In this document: one piece after another, positions 53,024-62,419 of the stretch
Position numbering within the stretch: the stretch's first letter is position 1
Layout of the letters: every line of letters starts with the position of its first letter
Origin: an uncultured Pseudomonadales bacterium
GTDB lineage: Bacteria > Pseudomonadota > Gammaproteobacteria > Pseudomonadales > Azotimanducaceae
Assembly (NCBI GenBank): GCA_958295875.1
Contig: OY282379.1
Coordinates: 1-64,000, forward strand
Direction: 5' to 3'
DNA: 64,000 nucleotides
Notes under the pieces: generated by a model
The model's database searches: none
The model's input: the letters and a program-made list of their open reading frames with translations, nothing else
Told to the model about the DNA's origin: nothing
Position numbers and translations under genes: made by a program

Positions 53024-54384
53024 GGCAGTCGGCCAGAGCGCCTGCATGGCGGCGCATCCTCATCGGCTGGCTAGGCGCGTGGACGCTGGCCGCGGCCCAC
53101 GGCGCCGAAGACGCTGCGGAGAAGCTCACACTCAACTTCCAGGACATCGAAACCCGCACCGCGTTGCAAGTGCTCGCGGACTTCACTGGCGTCAACCTCA
53201 TCGCCAGCGACGCCGTGGCCGGCCGCCTCACCTTGCGGCTGCAGCAGGTGCCTTGGCAGCAAGCGTTAGACTTGATCTTGCGCACCCAAGGCCTCGCCAA
53301 GCGACAGGTGGGCAACGTGCTGCTGGTGGCGCCGGCCGCAGAACTCGCCGCCCAAGAAAAGCTGGAGCTTGAGAGCCGCAGCCAACTGGCGGAACTCGCG
53401 CCGCTCACAACCGAGTTCATCCAAATCCGCTACGCGGACGCCCCGCATCTCGTCGCCCTGTTGTCGAGCGGCGGCGAACACGCCTCGTTGTTCTCCAAAC
53501 GCGGCGTCGCCCTTGTGGATGAGCGCACCAACGCCATCATCTTGACGGACACCGCCGCCAACGCCGCCGCGCTGCGCGCCGTCATCGCCCAATTGGACGT
53601 GCCGGTGCGCCAAGTCGCCATCGAATCCCGCATCGTGAACGCGAACGCCAACTTCACCGAGCGGCTCGGCATCCGTTGGGGAGGCGCCGCGCTCAAGGCA
53701 TTGGGCAACAAGACGCTGAAGGTCGGCGGCGGTTTGGAAACCTTGAGTGAACTGCAGAATGGCGCTGCGGACCCGAGCCAACCGACGGAGATCACCTCGC
53801 CCAACCATGTCGGCGTCAATCTCGCCGTGCCGGAGGCGGCGGCCACGCTGGGCGTCGGCGTGACCGGGCCCAATCTCCTCATCGACTTGGAACTTTCCGC
53901 GCTCGCCTCCCAAGGCCAAGCGGAGGTGGTGGCGCGACCGACCGTCATCACTGCGGACAAGCAGCCGGCGACCATCCGCTCCGGCGTCCAAATCCCATAC
54001 CAGGAAGCGAGCAGTTCCGGCGCCACCTCCACCTCTTTCAAGGAAGCTGTGCTGTCTCTCGAAGTGACGCCGCGCATCACCCCGAACAACCGCATCATCA
54101 TGGATCTGCATGTGAACCAAGACGCCGTCGGCCGCATATACAACGGCGTGCCCAGCATCGACACCACGGCGATTTCCACTCAGGTGCTGGTCGACGATGG
54201 CGAGACGGTCGTGCTCGGCGGCATGTTCCGCACCGACAAGAACTTGGCGACCACCAAGACGCCGGTGCTCGGTGACATCCCGCTGCTGGGCCGATTGTTC
54301 CGCCGCACTTTCGAGCGCGACGACAAGCAAGAACTGTTGATCTTCATCACGCCCCGGGTCGTGGCGGAACCGGACGCCGAGTAA
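53020..54384 (+). CDS. pilQ: Type IV pilus secretin PilQ (short form)
   Basis: A 454-residue outer-membrane secretin. After a signal peptide (WLGAWTLAAAHG) comes the STN/N0 domain (LTLNFQDIETRTALQVLADF), an N1 domain, and the secretin channel with VAIESRIVNANANFTERLGI, VSMNV-like strands LLIDLELSALASQGQAEVVA and ELLIFITPRVV. It starts at GTG 53020, overlapping the pilP stop (GTGA). Typical PilQ proteins are about 700 residues with one or two AMIN domains in front; those are absent here. The operon ends with this gene; no aroK/aroB follows. Confidence 0.9.
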   Translation: MRQSARAPAWRRILIGWLGAWTLAAAHGAEDAAEKLTLNFQDIETRTALQVLADFTGVNLIASDAVAGRLTLRLQQVPWQQALDLILRTQGLAKRQVGNVLLVAPAAELAAQEKLELESRSQLAELAPLTTEFIQIRYADAPHLVALLSSGGEHASLFSKRGVALVDERTNAIILTDTAANAAALRAVIAQLDVPVRQVAIESRIVNANANFTERLGIRWGGAALKALGNKTLKVGGGLETLSELQNGAADPSQPTEITSPNHVGVNLAVPEAAATLGVGVTGPNLLIDLELSALASQGQAEVVARPTVITADKQPATIRSGVQIPYQEASSSGATSTSFKEAVLSLEVTPRITPNNRIIMDLHVNQDAVGRIYNGVPSIDTTAISTQVLVDDGETVVLGGMFRTDKNLATTKTPVLGDIPLLGRLFRRTFERDDKQELLIFITPRVVAEPDAE

Positions 54385-54611
54385 CTCGCTTCGGTGCCGG
54401 CCGTTGGCTGCGCCCTGCTCGAAGGGCCTTCTGCCTTGCCCATCAATCGCGTTTCTTCGCGGGGCGGCGTTCGCTATCATGCCGCCCCCAACGGCGGACG
54501 GTGCCGCCATCGCCGGCAGCCTCCGCGTGAGGGCGCCCGCTTACGGCATGATGTTCGGCCAGCACAGGGCACCCGCCACCCCGGATCCAGACGACACGTT
54601 CGAGGTCATCA

Positions 54612-56645
54612 ATGTTGGAGCAAGCAATCATCCCGCCAACGCTTGGCGCGGTCGGGCTCATCTGCGCATTCATCGTTTACGCGCTGGTGCGCCGCTATGC
54701 CGAAGGGTCGGACAGTGTCCGCGCCATTGGGGATCAGATTCACCTCGGCGCGATGGTGTTCATGCGACGGGAGTACACCATGCTGGCGCTCTTCGCCGGT
54801 GCGCTCATCGTCATCCTCTACTTCACGCCGAGCCTCGGTGGCGACACCGTGCTGGCATTCATCGCCGGTGCGCTCTCCTCCGCCGGCGCGGGGTGGATTG
54901 GCATGTACACCGCCACCAAGGCCAACGTCCGCACGACGACTGCGGCGCATGAACAGGGTGCCCCGGCAGCCCTGTCGGTGGCGTTCTTCGGCGGCTCCAT
55001 CATGGGCTTGGCGGTGGCGTCCTTGGGCCTGTTGGGGCTCGGCATCGTCTATTACCTGTTCGGTGGCGACCCGCACACTGCACACCACATCCACGGCTTC
55101 GGCATGGGCGCGTCCACGGTGGCGCTGTTTTCCCGCGTCGGCGGCGGCATCTACACCAAGAGCGCCGACGTGGGCGCAGACTTGGTGGGCAAGTTGGAAC
55201 AAGGCATCCCGGAGGACGACCCCCGCAACCCAGGCGTCATCGCGGACAACGTGGGCGATAACGTGGGCGACGTCGCCGGCATGGGCTCGGACATCTTCGA
55301 GTCTTACTGCGGGGCGATGATCGCGTCTATCGCCATCGCCGCGACCCTTGGCGCCGGCATTTTGGGCGAACTGACGCCCGGCCTCGCCGTGGACGGCGGC
55401 CGCGCCGCGCTCATGGGGCTGCCGCTGTTGCTCGCCTCCACCGGCTTGGTCTGCTCGATCATCGGCATCGCCGTGGTGCGCAGCCGTTCGTCATCGAATC
55501 CTGCCTTGGCGCTGCGCATCGGCATGATCGTGTCGCCGATTCTGTTCATCGGCGCGGCTTGGTTCGTCATCGGCAACGTCGGCGTTTCCGCGGCGATTTG
55601 GTGGGCAGTGCTCGCCGGCGCGGTGGGCGGCGTGGTCATCGGCCTCGTCACCGAGTTCTACACCTCCTCAAAGCCTGTGCAGCGCATCGCCAAGGCCGGC
55701 GAGACCGGCCCCGCCACGGTGATGATCACGGGGCTGGCCGTGGGCATGCAGTCCGTCGTCGTGCCCCTGCTGGCCATCTGCGCCATCATCTTCGTCTCGA
55801 CGAGCCTCGCCGGCCTCTACGGCGTCGGCATCGCCGCGGTCGGTTTGCTCGCCACCGTCGGCATGACGATGGCGGTGGACGCTTATGGCCCGGTCGCGGA
55901 CAACGCCGGCGGCATCGCCGAGATGGCTGGGCTGGGCGACGACACGCGCGCCATCACGGATTCCCTGGACGAACTCGGCAACACCACCGCAGCGATGGGC
56001 AAGGGGTTTGCGATCGGCGCCGCGGCGCTGGCGGCGCTGGCGATCATCGCCGCGTTCGTGGAGACCGTCAGTTACAACCGGGGCGGCGAATTCATCCTGC
56101 ACCTCGGCATGCCTCAAGTGCTGATTGGGCTTTTCCTCGGCGGCATCATCCCGTTCCTCATCGCCTCCATCACCATGACCTCCGTGGGCGATGCGGCGAT
56201 GGAGATGATTCAGGAAATCCGCCGCCAATTCCGCGAGATTCCAGGCTTGATGGCCGGCGAAGCCGAGCCGGACAACGCGAAGTGCATCGACATCGCCACC
56301 TCCGCCGCCCTCAAGCGGATGCTGTTGCCCGGCGCCATCGCCATCGCCGCGCCGCCGGTGATCGGCTTCGGCATCAGCGCCGAGGCGTTGGGCGGCGCAC
56401 TCGGCGGGGCCCTCCTCGGCTGTGTGCTGATGGCGTTGATGATGGCCAACGCCGGCGGCGCTTGGGACAACGCCAAAAAGTATGTCGAAAAGGGCAACCT
56501 AGGCGGCAAGGGTTCCGATGTTCACGCCGCCACGGTGGTGGGCGACACGGTTGGCGACCCATTCAAGGACACCTCTGGCCCAAGCATGAACATCCTCATC
56601 AACGTGATGGCCATTGTGAGCTTGGTGATCGCGCCGCTGCTGTAG
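54612..56645 (+). CDS. hppA: Membrane-bound pyrophosphatase (ion-translocating), HppA
   Basis: A 677-residue membrane pyrophosphatase with about 16 helices. The pyrophosphate site is shown by [22 protein letters not shown] and [21 protein letters not shown] near residue 220 and by the later ASVGD-like [11 protein letters not shown] segment. The motif [10 protein letters not shown] carries Ala where potassium-independent enzymes have Lys, so it should be of the K+-dependent type. Whether H+ or Na+ is pumped is not decided here. It starts at ATG 54612, 227 bases after pilQ. Confidence 0.95.
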   Translation: MLEQAIIPPTLGAVGLICAFIVYALVRRYAEGSDSVRAIGDQIHLGAMVFMRREYTMLALFAGALIVILYFTPSLGGDTVLAFIAGALSSAGAGWIGMYTATKANVRTTTAAHEQGAPAALSVAFFGGSIMGLAVASLGLLGLGIVYYLFGGDPHTAHHIHGFGMGASTVALFSRVGGGIYTKSADVGADLVGKLEQGIPEDDPRNPGVIADNVGDNVGDVAGMGSDIFESYCGAMIASIAIAATLGAGILGELTPGLAVDGGRAALMGLPLLLASTGLVCSIIGIAVVRSRSSSNPALALRIGMIVSPILFIGAAWFVIGNVGVSAAIWWAVLAGAVGGVVIGLVTEFYTSSKPVQRIAKAGETGPATVMITGLAVGMQSVVVPLLAICAIIFVSTSLAGLYGVGIAAVGLLATVGMTMAVDAYGPVADNAGGIAEMAGLGDDTRAITDSLDELGNTTAAMGKGFAIGAAALAALAIIAAFVETVSYNRGGEFILHLGMPQVLIGLFLGGIIPFLIASITMTSVGDAAMEMIQEIRRQFREIPGLMAGEAEPDNAKCIDIATSAALKRMLLPGAIAIAAPPVIGFGISAEALGGALGGALLGCVLMALMMANAGGAWDNAKKYVEKGNLGGKGSDVHAATVVGDTVGDPFKDTSGPSMNILINVMAIVSLVIAPLL

Positions 56646-56769
56646 CGGATCGACGGATGGCGGGGTCTAGGGCGCCGGCGACGCCAGCGTGGCCCCAAGC
56701 GCCCAGGGGATGGGCACGGGGCCGAAGCGTTGAACACGGCGCTACGTCCCCGACGCCCTCTGCTTCCGG

Positions 56770-56786
56770 GCCATCACCCTGATGGC
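56770..56786. repeat. Inverted repeat after hppA
   Basis: A 7-base perfect stem GCCATCA/TGATGGC with a 3-base CCC loop, followed closely by a second palindrome GGCGCAAGCGCC. No T-run follows, so it is not a classical terminator. It may stabilise the 3' end of the hppA message or act with Rho. Confidence 0.3.
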
Positions 56787-56857
56787 TCGGGGGCGCAAGC
56801 GCCAAGCGGGCGATGGAGCGATGTCCGATTTTTCTCCACTTTGTCTCAATTTTCCTA

Positions 56858-56885
56858 TTGACAGGGGCCCTGCGCCGCCTACCAT
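56858..56885 (+). promoter_or_regulatory. Sigma70-like promoter of the lytic transglycosylase gene
   Basis: A perfect -35 box TTGACA (56858-56863), a 16-base spacer and a -10-like TACCAT (56880-56885). It lies in a relatively AT-rich stretch. The start site would be near 56892, only about 10-20 bases before the coding start, so the message would have a very short leader. Confidence 0.5.
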
Positions 56886-56900
56886 GAGCATATCGACCGC

Positions 56901-57602
56901 GTGAGACGTTTCATGCAACGTCAACCGATCTCCGAGCCTGTTCCCCTGCCGTTGCACATCGCTTGGCGCACTGTCGCCGGCGCTTGGCGCATAGTGCGCA
57001 ACCCACCCGTCGTCTTCGGCGGGCTGACGTTTGGCGTCGCCACCCTCGCCTTCGCCGTCATGGGCGCGGACGCCGTGCGCGCGTTGAGCGATGCGACGCA
57101 GCCCCAAGCGCAAGCCGTGGAGCTGCCGGCCGCGCCCTCGCCCTCCATCTCTTGGGCTGACGAACGCAAAGCATTCGCAGAGAAGAAGAGCATGGCATTC
57201 GGCCTGCGCCACGCCGTGGCACACGAGTTCGCTGGATGGATTTTGGAGGCGGCGACCCGTCAGCAGCTATCGCCCGAACTCCTCGCCAGCGTGGTGCTCG
57301 CGGAAAGCTCGTTCAGAAAGAACGTCCGCTCCAAGGTCGGCGCGTTCGGGCCGGCGCAAGTGCGCGTTGACTATTGGCACTCTTTCTGCGGCGGAGACCT
57401 GCACGATCCGGCGGAGAACATCTACTGCGGCGCACAGATTCTGGCGACGTTCCAAGATGCCTGTGGAGGCATCGAGTGCGCGCTGCGCTACTACAACATC
57501 GGCCCGAGGAACGCTAACCGCACCCGCTGGTTGCCGGCCGGCGCCCGCTACATCGCAAAGATCGACGATGGTTTGGCGCAGCTGGAAGGAGTGGTGCTCT
57601 AG
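56901..57602 (+). CDS. Lytic transglycosylase (SLT) domain protein
   Basis: A 233-residue protein with one membrane helix near residue 40 (VVFGGLTFGVATLAFAVMG) and an SLT domain from about residue 115. The SLT motif is LLASVVLAESSFRKNVRSKVGAFGPAQV, whose ES carries the catalytic glutamate, and ALRYYNIGPRNANRT matches the later part of the fold. It would cut glycan strands of peptidoglycan at the periplasmic face. Start GTG at 56901 or ATG at 56913; neither has a clear ribosome site and the promoter is very close. Confidence 0.85.
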   Translation: MRRFMQRQPISEPVPLPLHIAWRTVAGAWRIVRNPPVVFGGLTFGVATLAFAVMGADAVRALSDATQPQAQAVELPAAPSPSISWADERKAFAEKKSMAFGLRHAVAHEFAGWILEAATRQQLSPELLASVVLAESSFRKNVRSKVGAFGPAQVRVDYWHSFCGGDLHDPAENIYCGAQILATFQDACGGIECALRYYNIGPRNANRTRWLPAGARYIAKIDDGLAQLEGVVL

Positions 57603-57713
57603 CCGCTAGACGGCCAAGCTCGCAACGACTCTTCGCGCCAGCCACGCCAGCCGCAAGGCACGCGCGCCCCTCCAGCCTAGTGAGCGACGCGCCCCGCGGA
57701 CGCGCCGGTGCCC

Positions 57714-58589
57714 TCAGGCGGCCGGGCGCGCCTCCCCAACGATGGACACCCGCTCGCCATAGCGGCCGTGCGGGTAGTAATCCCACACGGCATGGTGCTG
57801 GGTGCAGCGATTGTCCCAAAACGTGAGGGTCTTCGGCCGCCATTCCACCCGGCACCAAAGGCGCGGCGTGGAATCGATGTGACGATACAGCATGTCCAAC
57901 AACGCGCGGCTTTCGGCGCCCGAAAGGCCCACGATGTGCGACGTGAAGCCGCGGTTCACATACAGCACCGGCTGCCCCGTCTCCGGATGGCGCGTCACCA
58001 CCGGGTGCTCGTTGCGCGGATAGCCGCCTTCCGGCGGCTTGGACTTGTAGGAGCCCACATACGGCAAGGCGCCGTCATGCACCGCCGTCAGGCCGCCGAG
58101 GAACCGTTGCATCGGTTCCGAGAGCAGCTCGTAGGCGAGGCACATGTCCGCGAACAAGGTGTCGCCACCGCCGCATTCCGGCGTCTCGGTGACGTAGAGC
58201 ATGGAACCCAAGGGCGGGATTTCGTCGCAGGTGACGTCGGTATGCCAGCCATCCCCCGCCGTGTACGCTGAGTCTGCGCTGGTCTTGACCTTCAATATCT
58301 CTGGGTCGCCCCGGTATTGATGTTGCATGGGATGCACATGCAGCTTGCCGAAGCGGCGAGCGAACGCCTTGTGGTGCTCCCGGGTGAGCTCCTGCTCTCG
58401 AAACACGAGCAGCTTCCAGTCCATCCACGCGTCGTGGATGTCCTGCGCCTGCTCGTTTGAGAGTGGCTCGGAGAGGTCGATGTCGCACACTTCGGCGCCG
58501 ATGTGCGGCGTGAGCGAGTTCACCTCGAAAGTGCGGTAGGTGGTGCGGATGCCTTCAGCGGCGCGTTGGCCGTCGCGGGTGTTGAACAT
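57714..58589 (-). CDS. TauD/TfdA-family 2-oxoglutarate dioxygenase
   Basis: A 291-residue iron/2-oxoglutarate dioxygenase. The HxD iron ligands are in DGWHTDVTCDEIPPLGSMLY near residue 110; the distal His and 2-oxoglutarate Arg in FWDNRCTQHHAVWDYYPHGR near residue 255. LTPHIGAEVCDIDLSEPLSN at the start is typical of the TauD branch, which hydroxylates taurine, 2,4-D and other small acids. It begins the minus-strand side of the terminal cluster; the kinase gene lies 39 bases upstream. Confidence 0.92.
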   Translation of the reverse strand: MFNTRDGQRAAEGIRTTYRTFEVNSLTPHIGAEVCDIDLSEPLSNEQAQDIHDAWMDWKLLVFREQELTREHHKAFARRFGKLHVHPMQHQYRGDPEILKVKTSADSAYTAGDGWHTDVTCDEIPPLGSMLYVTETPECGGGDTLFADMCLAYELLSEPMQRFLGGLTAVHDGALPYVGSYKSKPPEGGYPRNEHPVVTRHPETGQPVLYVNRGFTSHIVGLSGAESRALLDMLYRHIDSTPRLWCRVEWRPKTLTFWDNRCTQHHAVWDYYPHGRYGERVSIVGEARPAA

Positions 58590-58628
58590 GGATTGCCTGC
58601 CAAACGATGCGTAACGCTATGTCGCCCA

Positions 58629-59636
58629 TCAGATTACCGCATTTGAGGGCAGTGACAGAAGCCGGTCGCACTCCGAGCAGGCGTATTCGATGAGCATCGA
58701 TGCGTAATCCGGCATGTGTTGCACTTCAGGCCGCTGCCGCAGCCAGCCAAGCAGCACGATGGCGCGGATGGCCATGAACACCGGCACCGCCGCCTCGGCG
58801 CGCTCGTCCAATGGCCGCGCCTCCCGATAACCGGCCACCAGCGCGCGCAGCATGGCCTCATGCCGCGGGTCCGCGCGATATCCGAACACAGCCACCGCCA
58901 GTTCGTAGGCGTGCCAGCCATAACTGGCATCGTCGAAGTCGATGACGGTGAGGGCATCGCCATCAATGAGCACGTTGCGCGGGTGCAAGTCTGCATGGAT
59001 CAAGCCATAGCGGTCGCCGCCCTTGCCGAACGCCACGAGGGCCGCGCGCAGCCGTCGGGCGCCGGCCAGGATGAGCCGCCGTTGCCCCGCACTAAGCGCT
59101 GGGTGTTTCCAGAATGGCCCCCAAAACGGCGTCTCGCCAAGCAGGCCGTCGGCATCGAGGGCCGGGCGGCGGAAACCGGTCGGCGGCCGCCAAGCCTTCC
59201 CTCGATTGTGGATGTGCGCCGCGATGCGGCCCAAGGCGCGGAAGTGGCGCTCAACATCCGCCTGCGGCGTGCGGAGGAAGTCGTGCAACATGCATCCGGG
59301 AACCCACTCCACCACGCTGACGTAACGGCGCTCGTCTGAGCCCGGCGCCGAGGCAAGCACGAAGCCGGGGCCGGCCAAGCTCAGCCGCGCCCGCGGCACG
59401 CGCACGCCGGCCTCATGCAGAGCGGCGCTGAAAGCAAGCTCCGAGTTGAGTTCCGCGAGGCTGTGGTAGCCGAGGCGGTGTACGCGCAAGGCCAGCTGGG
59501 CGCCCGCTGTCGCGCGCACCCTGAACACCGTGTTCTCTGAGCGCGAGGCGAGTTCCAAGCCAGCGTCCTCAAGGCCCCACGCCGCCAGCGCATCCCGCGC
59601 AAGCGCTTGCATGGCGTCCGCGTCAAGGGACGGCAT
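58629..59636 (-). CDS. Phosphotransferase (APH/homoserine-kinase type)
   Basis: A 335-residue small-molecule kinase of the aminoglycoside-phosphotransferase/choline-kinase fold. Catalytic motif YGLIHADLHPRNVLID near residue 220 (HxDxxxxN) and metal motif VIDFDDASYGWHAYELAV follow the usual spacing. The start ATG at 59636 overlaps the end of the upstream class III aminotransferase gene by 14 bases. Fusions and pairs of this kinase type with class III PLP enzymes are known for hydroxylysine kinase and ethanolamine-phosphate-type routes, so an amino alcohol or hydroxylysine substrate is inferred. Confidence 0.85.
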   Translation of the reverse strand: MPSLDADAMQALARDALAAWGLEDAGLELASRSENTVFRVRATAGAQLALRVHRLGYHSLAELNSELAFSAALHEAGVRVPRARLSLAGPGFVLASAPGSDERRYVSVVEWVPGCMLHDFLRTPQADVERHFRALGRIAAHIHNRGKAWRPPTGFRRPALDADGLLGETPFWGPFWKHPALSAGQRRLILAGARRLRAALVAFGKGGDRYGLIHADLHPRNVLIDGDALTVIDFDDASYGWHAYELAVAVFGYRADPRHEAMLRALVAGYREARPLDERAEAAVPVFMAIRAIVLLGWLRQRPEVQHMPDYASMLIEYACSECDRLLSLPSNAVI

Positions 59637-60900
59637 GGACTTCGCGCAGGGTCTCGTCGAATGCCGCCAAGAAGGCGTCCACATGTTCGCGTTGCAGAAT
59701 CAAGGGCGGACGAATCTTCACCACGTTGCCCAACGCGCCGGCCGCCCCGGTGAGAAAGCCCTTGTCCTTGAGCCTCTCCACCACGCGCTGCGCGCCTGGA
59801 CGGTCCGGCGTCTTGCTGGCGCGGTCCGCCACCCACTCGACGCCGGCGAATAGTCCTGCACCGCGCACGTCGCCGATGGCTTCGCAATGGCTTTGGCGGC
59901 GCTTCAGCTCGGCCAGCAGGTAGCCACCCACATCGGCCACGCGACGCAGCAGGCCTTCGGTCTCGATCACATCGAGCACAGCCATGCCGGCCGCGGCCTG
60001 CAACGGGCTTGCGGCGAATGTGTTGAAGTAGCGCGTGGCCTGGCGGAACGCGCTCACATGCGCGTGGGAAGCGACGACCCCAGCCAGCGGCACGCCCGCC
60101 CCCATCGGCTTGCCGAGGGTGACGATGTCTGGTTCCACCGCGGCGGCCTCATGCCCCCACCAGCGCCCCGTGCGGCAAAAGCCGGCCTGCACTTCGTCGC
60201 AGATGAAGAGCCCGCCGGCCGTGCGCACGCGCTGCGCCGCCGCGGCCATGAAGCCAGCCGGAATGTCCGGCAGACCCTCGTTGGCGAGGATGGGGCAGAC
60301 CAGCATCCCGGCAAACGGAATGCCGGCCGCGGTGAAATCATCGATGGCCGCCTGCAGCGCATCGAGATGGCGTTCCCTGAGTTCAACTTCGGTCGCGCCC
60401 TCATCCAAGGGTCTGTACCGCTGCGGGAACGGAATGCTGCGAATCTCCGCGTCGCGGGGCTCGCGGGCATGGGTGAGCTTGCCGAGTTCGGCGCTGCTGC
60501 CGTGGTACGCGGCATCCGTGCAGACGAAGCCTCTGCCGCCAGTGACGAGCCGCGCCATGCGCATCGCCACCTCGTTCGCTTCGGTGCCGGAACATGCAAA
60601 GACGACGCTCGCCAAGCCATCGCGCATCAGCCCGGTGAGGCGCTCGGCGTAGTCCAGCACGCCGGCATGGACATAGCGGCTGTGGACGTTCAGCGTTCCC
60701 GCCTGCTGGGCAACTGCCGCCACCACCCGCGGATGGCCGTGGCCAACGCAGGGCACGTTGTTGTAGAGGTCCAAGTAGCGGCGGCCGGCAGCGTCGAAGA
60801 GATATGCGCCCTCGCCCCGCACGATGTGCAGGGGCGCCTGGTAGAAGAGCGGCGCACCGGCGCCGAACAGGGCGTCCCGACGGGCGAGCAGGTCTTGCAT
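59623..60900 (-). CDS. Class III PLP-dependent aminotransferase/phospho-lyase
   Basis: A 425-residue class III PLP enzyme. Visible parts are YLDLYNNVPCVGHGHPRVVAA near residue 40, the aspartate strand GGLFICDEVQAGFCRTGRWWG near residue 225 and the lysine loop VTLGKPMGAGVPLAGV near residue 260. The first 40 residues resemble the AGXT2L group, in which a phosphorylated amino alcohol is split to an aldehyde, ammonia and phosphate. Translated just before the kinase with a 14-base overlap. A plain omega-transaminase is the alternative. Confidence 0.88.
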   Translation of the reverse strand: MQDLLARRDALFGAGAPLFYQAPLHIVRGEGAYLFDAAGRRYLDLYNNVPCVGHGHPRVVAAVAQQAGTLNVHSRYVHAGVLDYAERLTGLMRDGLASVVFACSGTEANEVAMRMARLVTGGRGFVCTDAAYHGSSAELGKLTHAREPRDAEIRSIPFPQRYRPLDEGATEVELRERHLDALQAAIDDFTAAGIPFAGMLVCPILANEGLPDIPAGFMAAAAQRVRTAGGLFICDEVQAGFCRTGRWWGHEAAAVEPDIVTLGKPMGAGVPLAGVVASHAHVSAFRQATRYFNTFAASPLQAAAGMAVLDVIETEGLLRRVADVGGYLLAELKRRQSHCEAIGDVRGAGLFAGVEWVADRASKTPDRPGAQRVVERLKDKGFLTGAAGALGNVVKIRPPLILQREHVDAFLAAFDETLREVHAVP

Positions 60901-61051
60901 CAGCGGTTCTCACAAACGCGGCGGCGATTGCTGGCATGGTAGACGAGACGCCGCGGTCGGGCTTGCCGGCGCCGGCGGCGAGGCGCGCCTCCCGCACACT
61001 CCGCGGCGCGTATGCTATATTTTTGCGTTTTCCGAACTGGGGGGAGTGCCT

Positions 61052-62326
61052 GTGCAGCAAGCCACAGCCATCGCGAGGGCCACGGACGACGCGGTCGGCG
61101 GCGCGGCCGCCTATGTGCCGCCATTCGAACTCACGGCCGGCCAAGCGCCTCCAGTCGCCGCGAACGAGGGCGTTTCCTACATGGCGTTTGACCGGGGTGG
61201 AGACGCCGGCACTGCCAGGGCCCTAGATCACGCCCTCGCCCAAATCGCCGATGGCGTCGGCCAAGACGTGATCGACATGATCGAAAGTGCGCCGCCCGGC
61301 CCGATCAAGACGCAATGGGGCTTGGCTTTTCGCAGCTACGACGAGTGCTTGGAGCACATTCGGGCGCACAACATCACGGCCCCCGAAGGCGGCGTGGCGC
61401 TGCCGCTGCGCTACACCGTTCACGAAGCGCCCTCCTACTCCGTGGTGTCATCCAACGCGCTCTGGCGCGACCCAGCGCGCGCGGCAGACCAAGAGGCGCT
61501 GCGGCGCGAGGAGCGCGGCATCGGACGGCGCTGCCTCTACTTCCCGCAAGTGCTGCGCGACGCGCGGCGCATGGAGGAGTACCACCCCGGCCTCTCGCCC
61601 TATACGTCGGAGTGCATGGACCGGCTCGGCGTCGCCTTGGCGCACTGCGAATCCAAGTGCCGGAACTTCTACGATGCCGCTGAGGTCGAGCGCGTCTTCT
61701 ACTTGGAGATGGAAGCGCTGCTGTTGAAGTTCTTCCCCGGCGCCACGGACGCCCTCGTCTACAACCACGACGTCTTCAACAAGGACTACCAAGGCGACCG
61801 CACCGAGGACCAAGACAACAAGAACCCCGGCGTGAACGCCGGCTACGCCAACTTGGTCCACAACGACTTGAACGACAACAGCGGGCGCGTGCGCTGCCGC
61901 GAATTGCTGACGCAGAACCTGCGCAATTTCGGCCGCGAGCAGCACTACACCGAGGCGCAAGCCGACGCCAAGATGGCGCGGCGGTTCATGTCCATCAACC
62001 TCGCGAAGCCCATGGAAACCGTGCGTCAGAACCCGTTCGTGCTGTGCGCTTGGCCCTCCTTCGCAAACCAGGCGTACATCACCAACTACCGCATCTACGA
62101 CGACCGCGTGGGCGAGACCACCCGCTTCACCCATCGGCCGGAACACGAGTGGTATTGGTTGCCGCAGCAGCAGCCGCACGAGGTGTCGATGCTGAAATGC
62201 TACGACTCGGTGACCGACGGTTCAGTCTCGCGCTGGTCTTTCCACACCGCCTGCGTCGATCCGACAGCGCCCGCGGACGCGCCGTGCCGCAAGAACTTGG
62301 TGGTGCGTTCCTTCGTGTTCTTTTAG
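61052..62326 (+). CDS. CmcJ/NvfI-family oxidoreductase
   Basis: A 424-residue protein of the CmcJ/NvfI-type dioxygenase-like family. The iron ligand-like pair is seen in YANLVHNDLNDNSGRV near residue 270 (H-x-D). The helper residues are in RFMSINLAKPMETVRQNPF and the later WSFHTACVDPTAPADAPCR near residue 400, and the protein ends VVRSFVFF. Members hydroxylate or demethoxylate varied natural products. Start is GTG at 61052 with GGGGGGAG 5 bases upstream; AT-rich TATGCTATATTTTTGCG about 30 bases before it may be a -10 region. Divergent from the aminotransferase gene. Confidence 0.82.
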   Translation: MQQATAIARATDDAVGGAAAYVPPFELTAGQAPPVAANEGVSYMAFDRGGDAGTARALDHALAQIADGVGQDVIDMIESAPPGPIKTQWGLAFRSYDECLEHIRAHNITAPEGGVALPLRYTVHEAPSYSVVSSNALWRDPARAADQEALRREERGIGRRCLYFPQVLRDARRMEEYHPGLSPYTSECMDRLGVALAHCESKCRNFYDAAEVERVFYLEMEALLLKFFPGATDALVYNHDVFNKDYQGDRTEDQDNKNPGVNAGYANLVHNDLNDNSGRVRCRELLTQNLRNFGREQHYTEAQADAKMARRFMSINLAKPMETVRQNPFVLCAWPSFANQAYITNYRIYDDRVGETTRFTHRPEHEWYWLPQQQPHEVSMLKCYDSVTDGSVSRWSFHTACVDPTAPADAPCRKNLVVRSFVFF

Positions 62327-62419
62327 GGGGCAGCCAACGCTGCGTGACAACAGCGCCCACCCCCCTTTTTGGAGTGTGCAGATGAGGGTTCTGGGCCACG
62401 ACAACGGGGGTGACGCAGA

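Noticed and set aside
55559..56782. Open frame of 407 codons within hppA in another frame
   Set aside because: Arg/His-rich shadow of the pyrophosphatase gene; the hppA frame has all family motifs.
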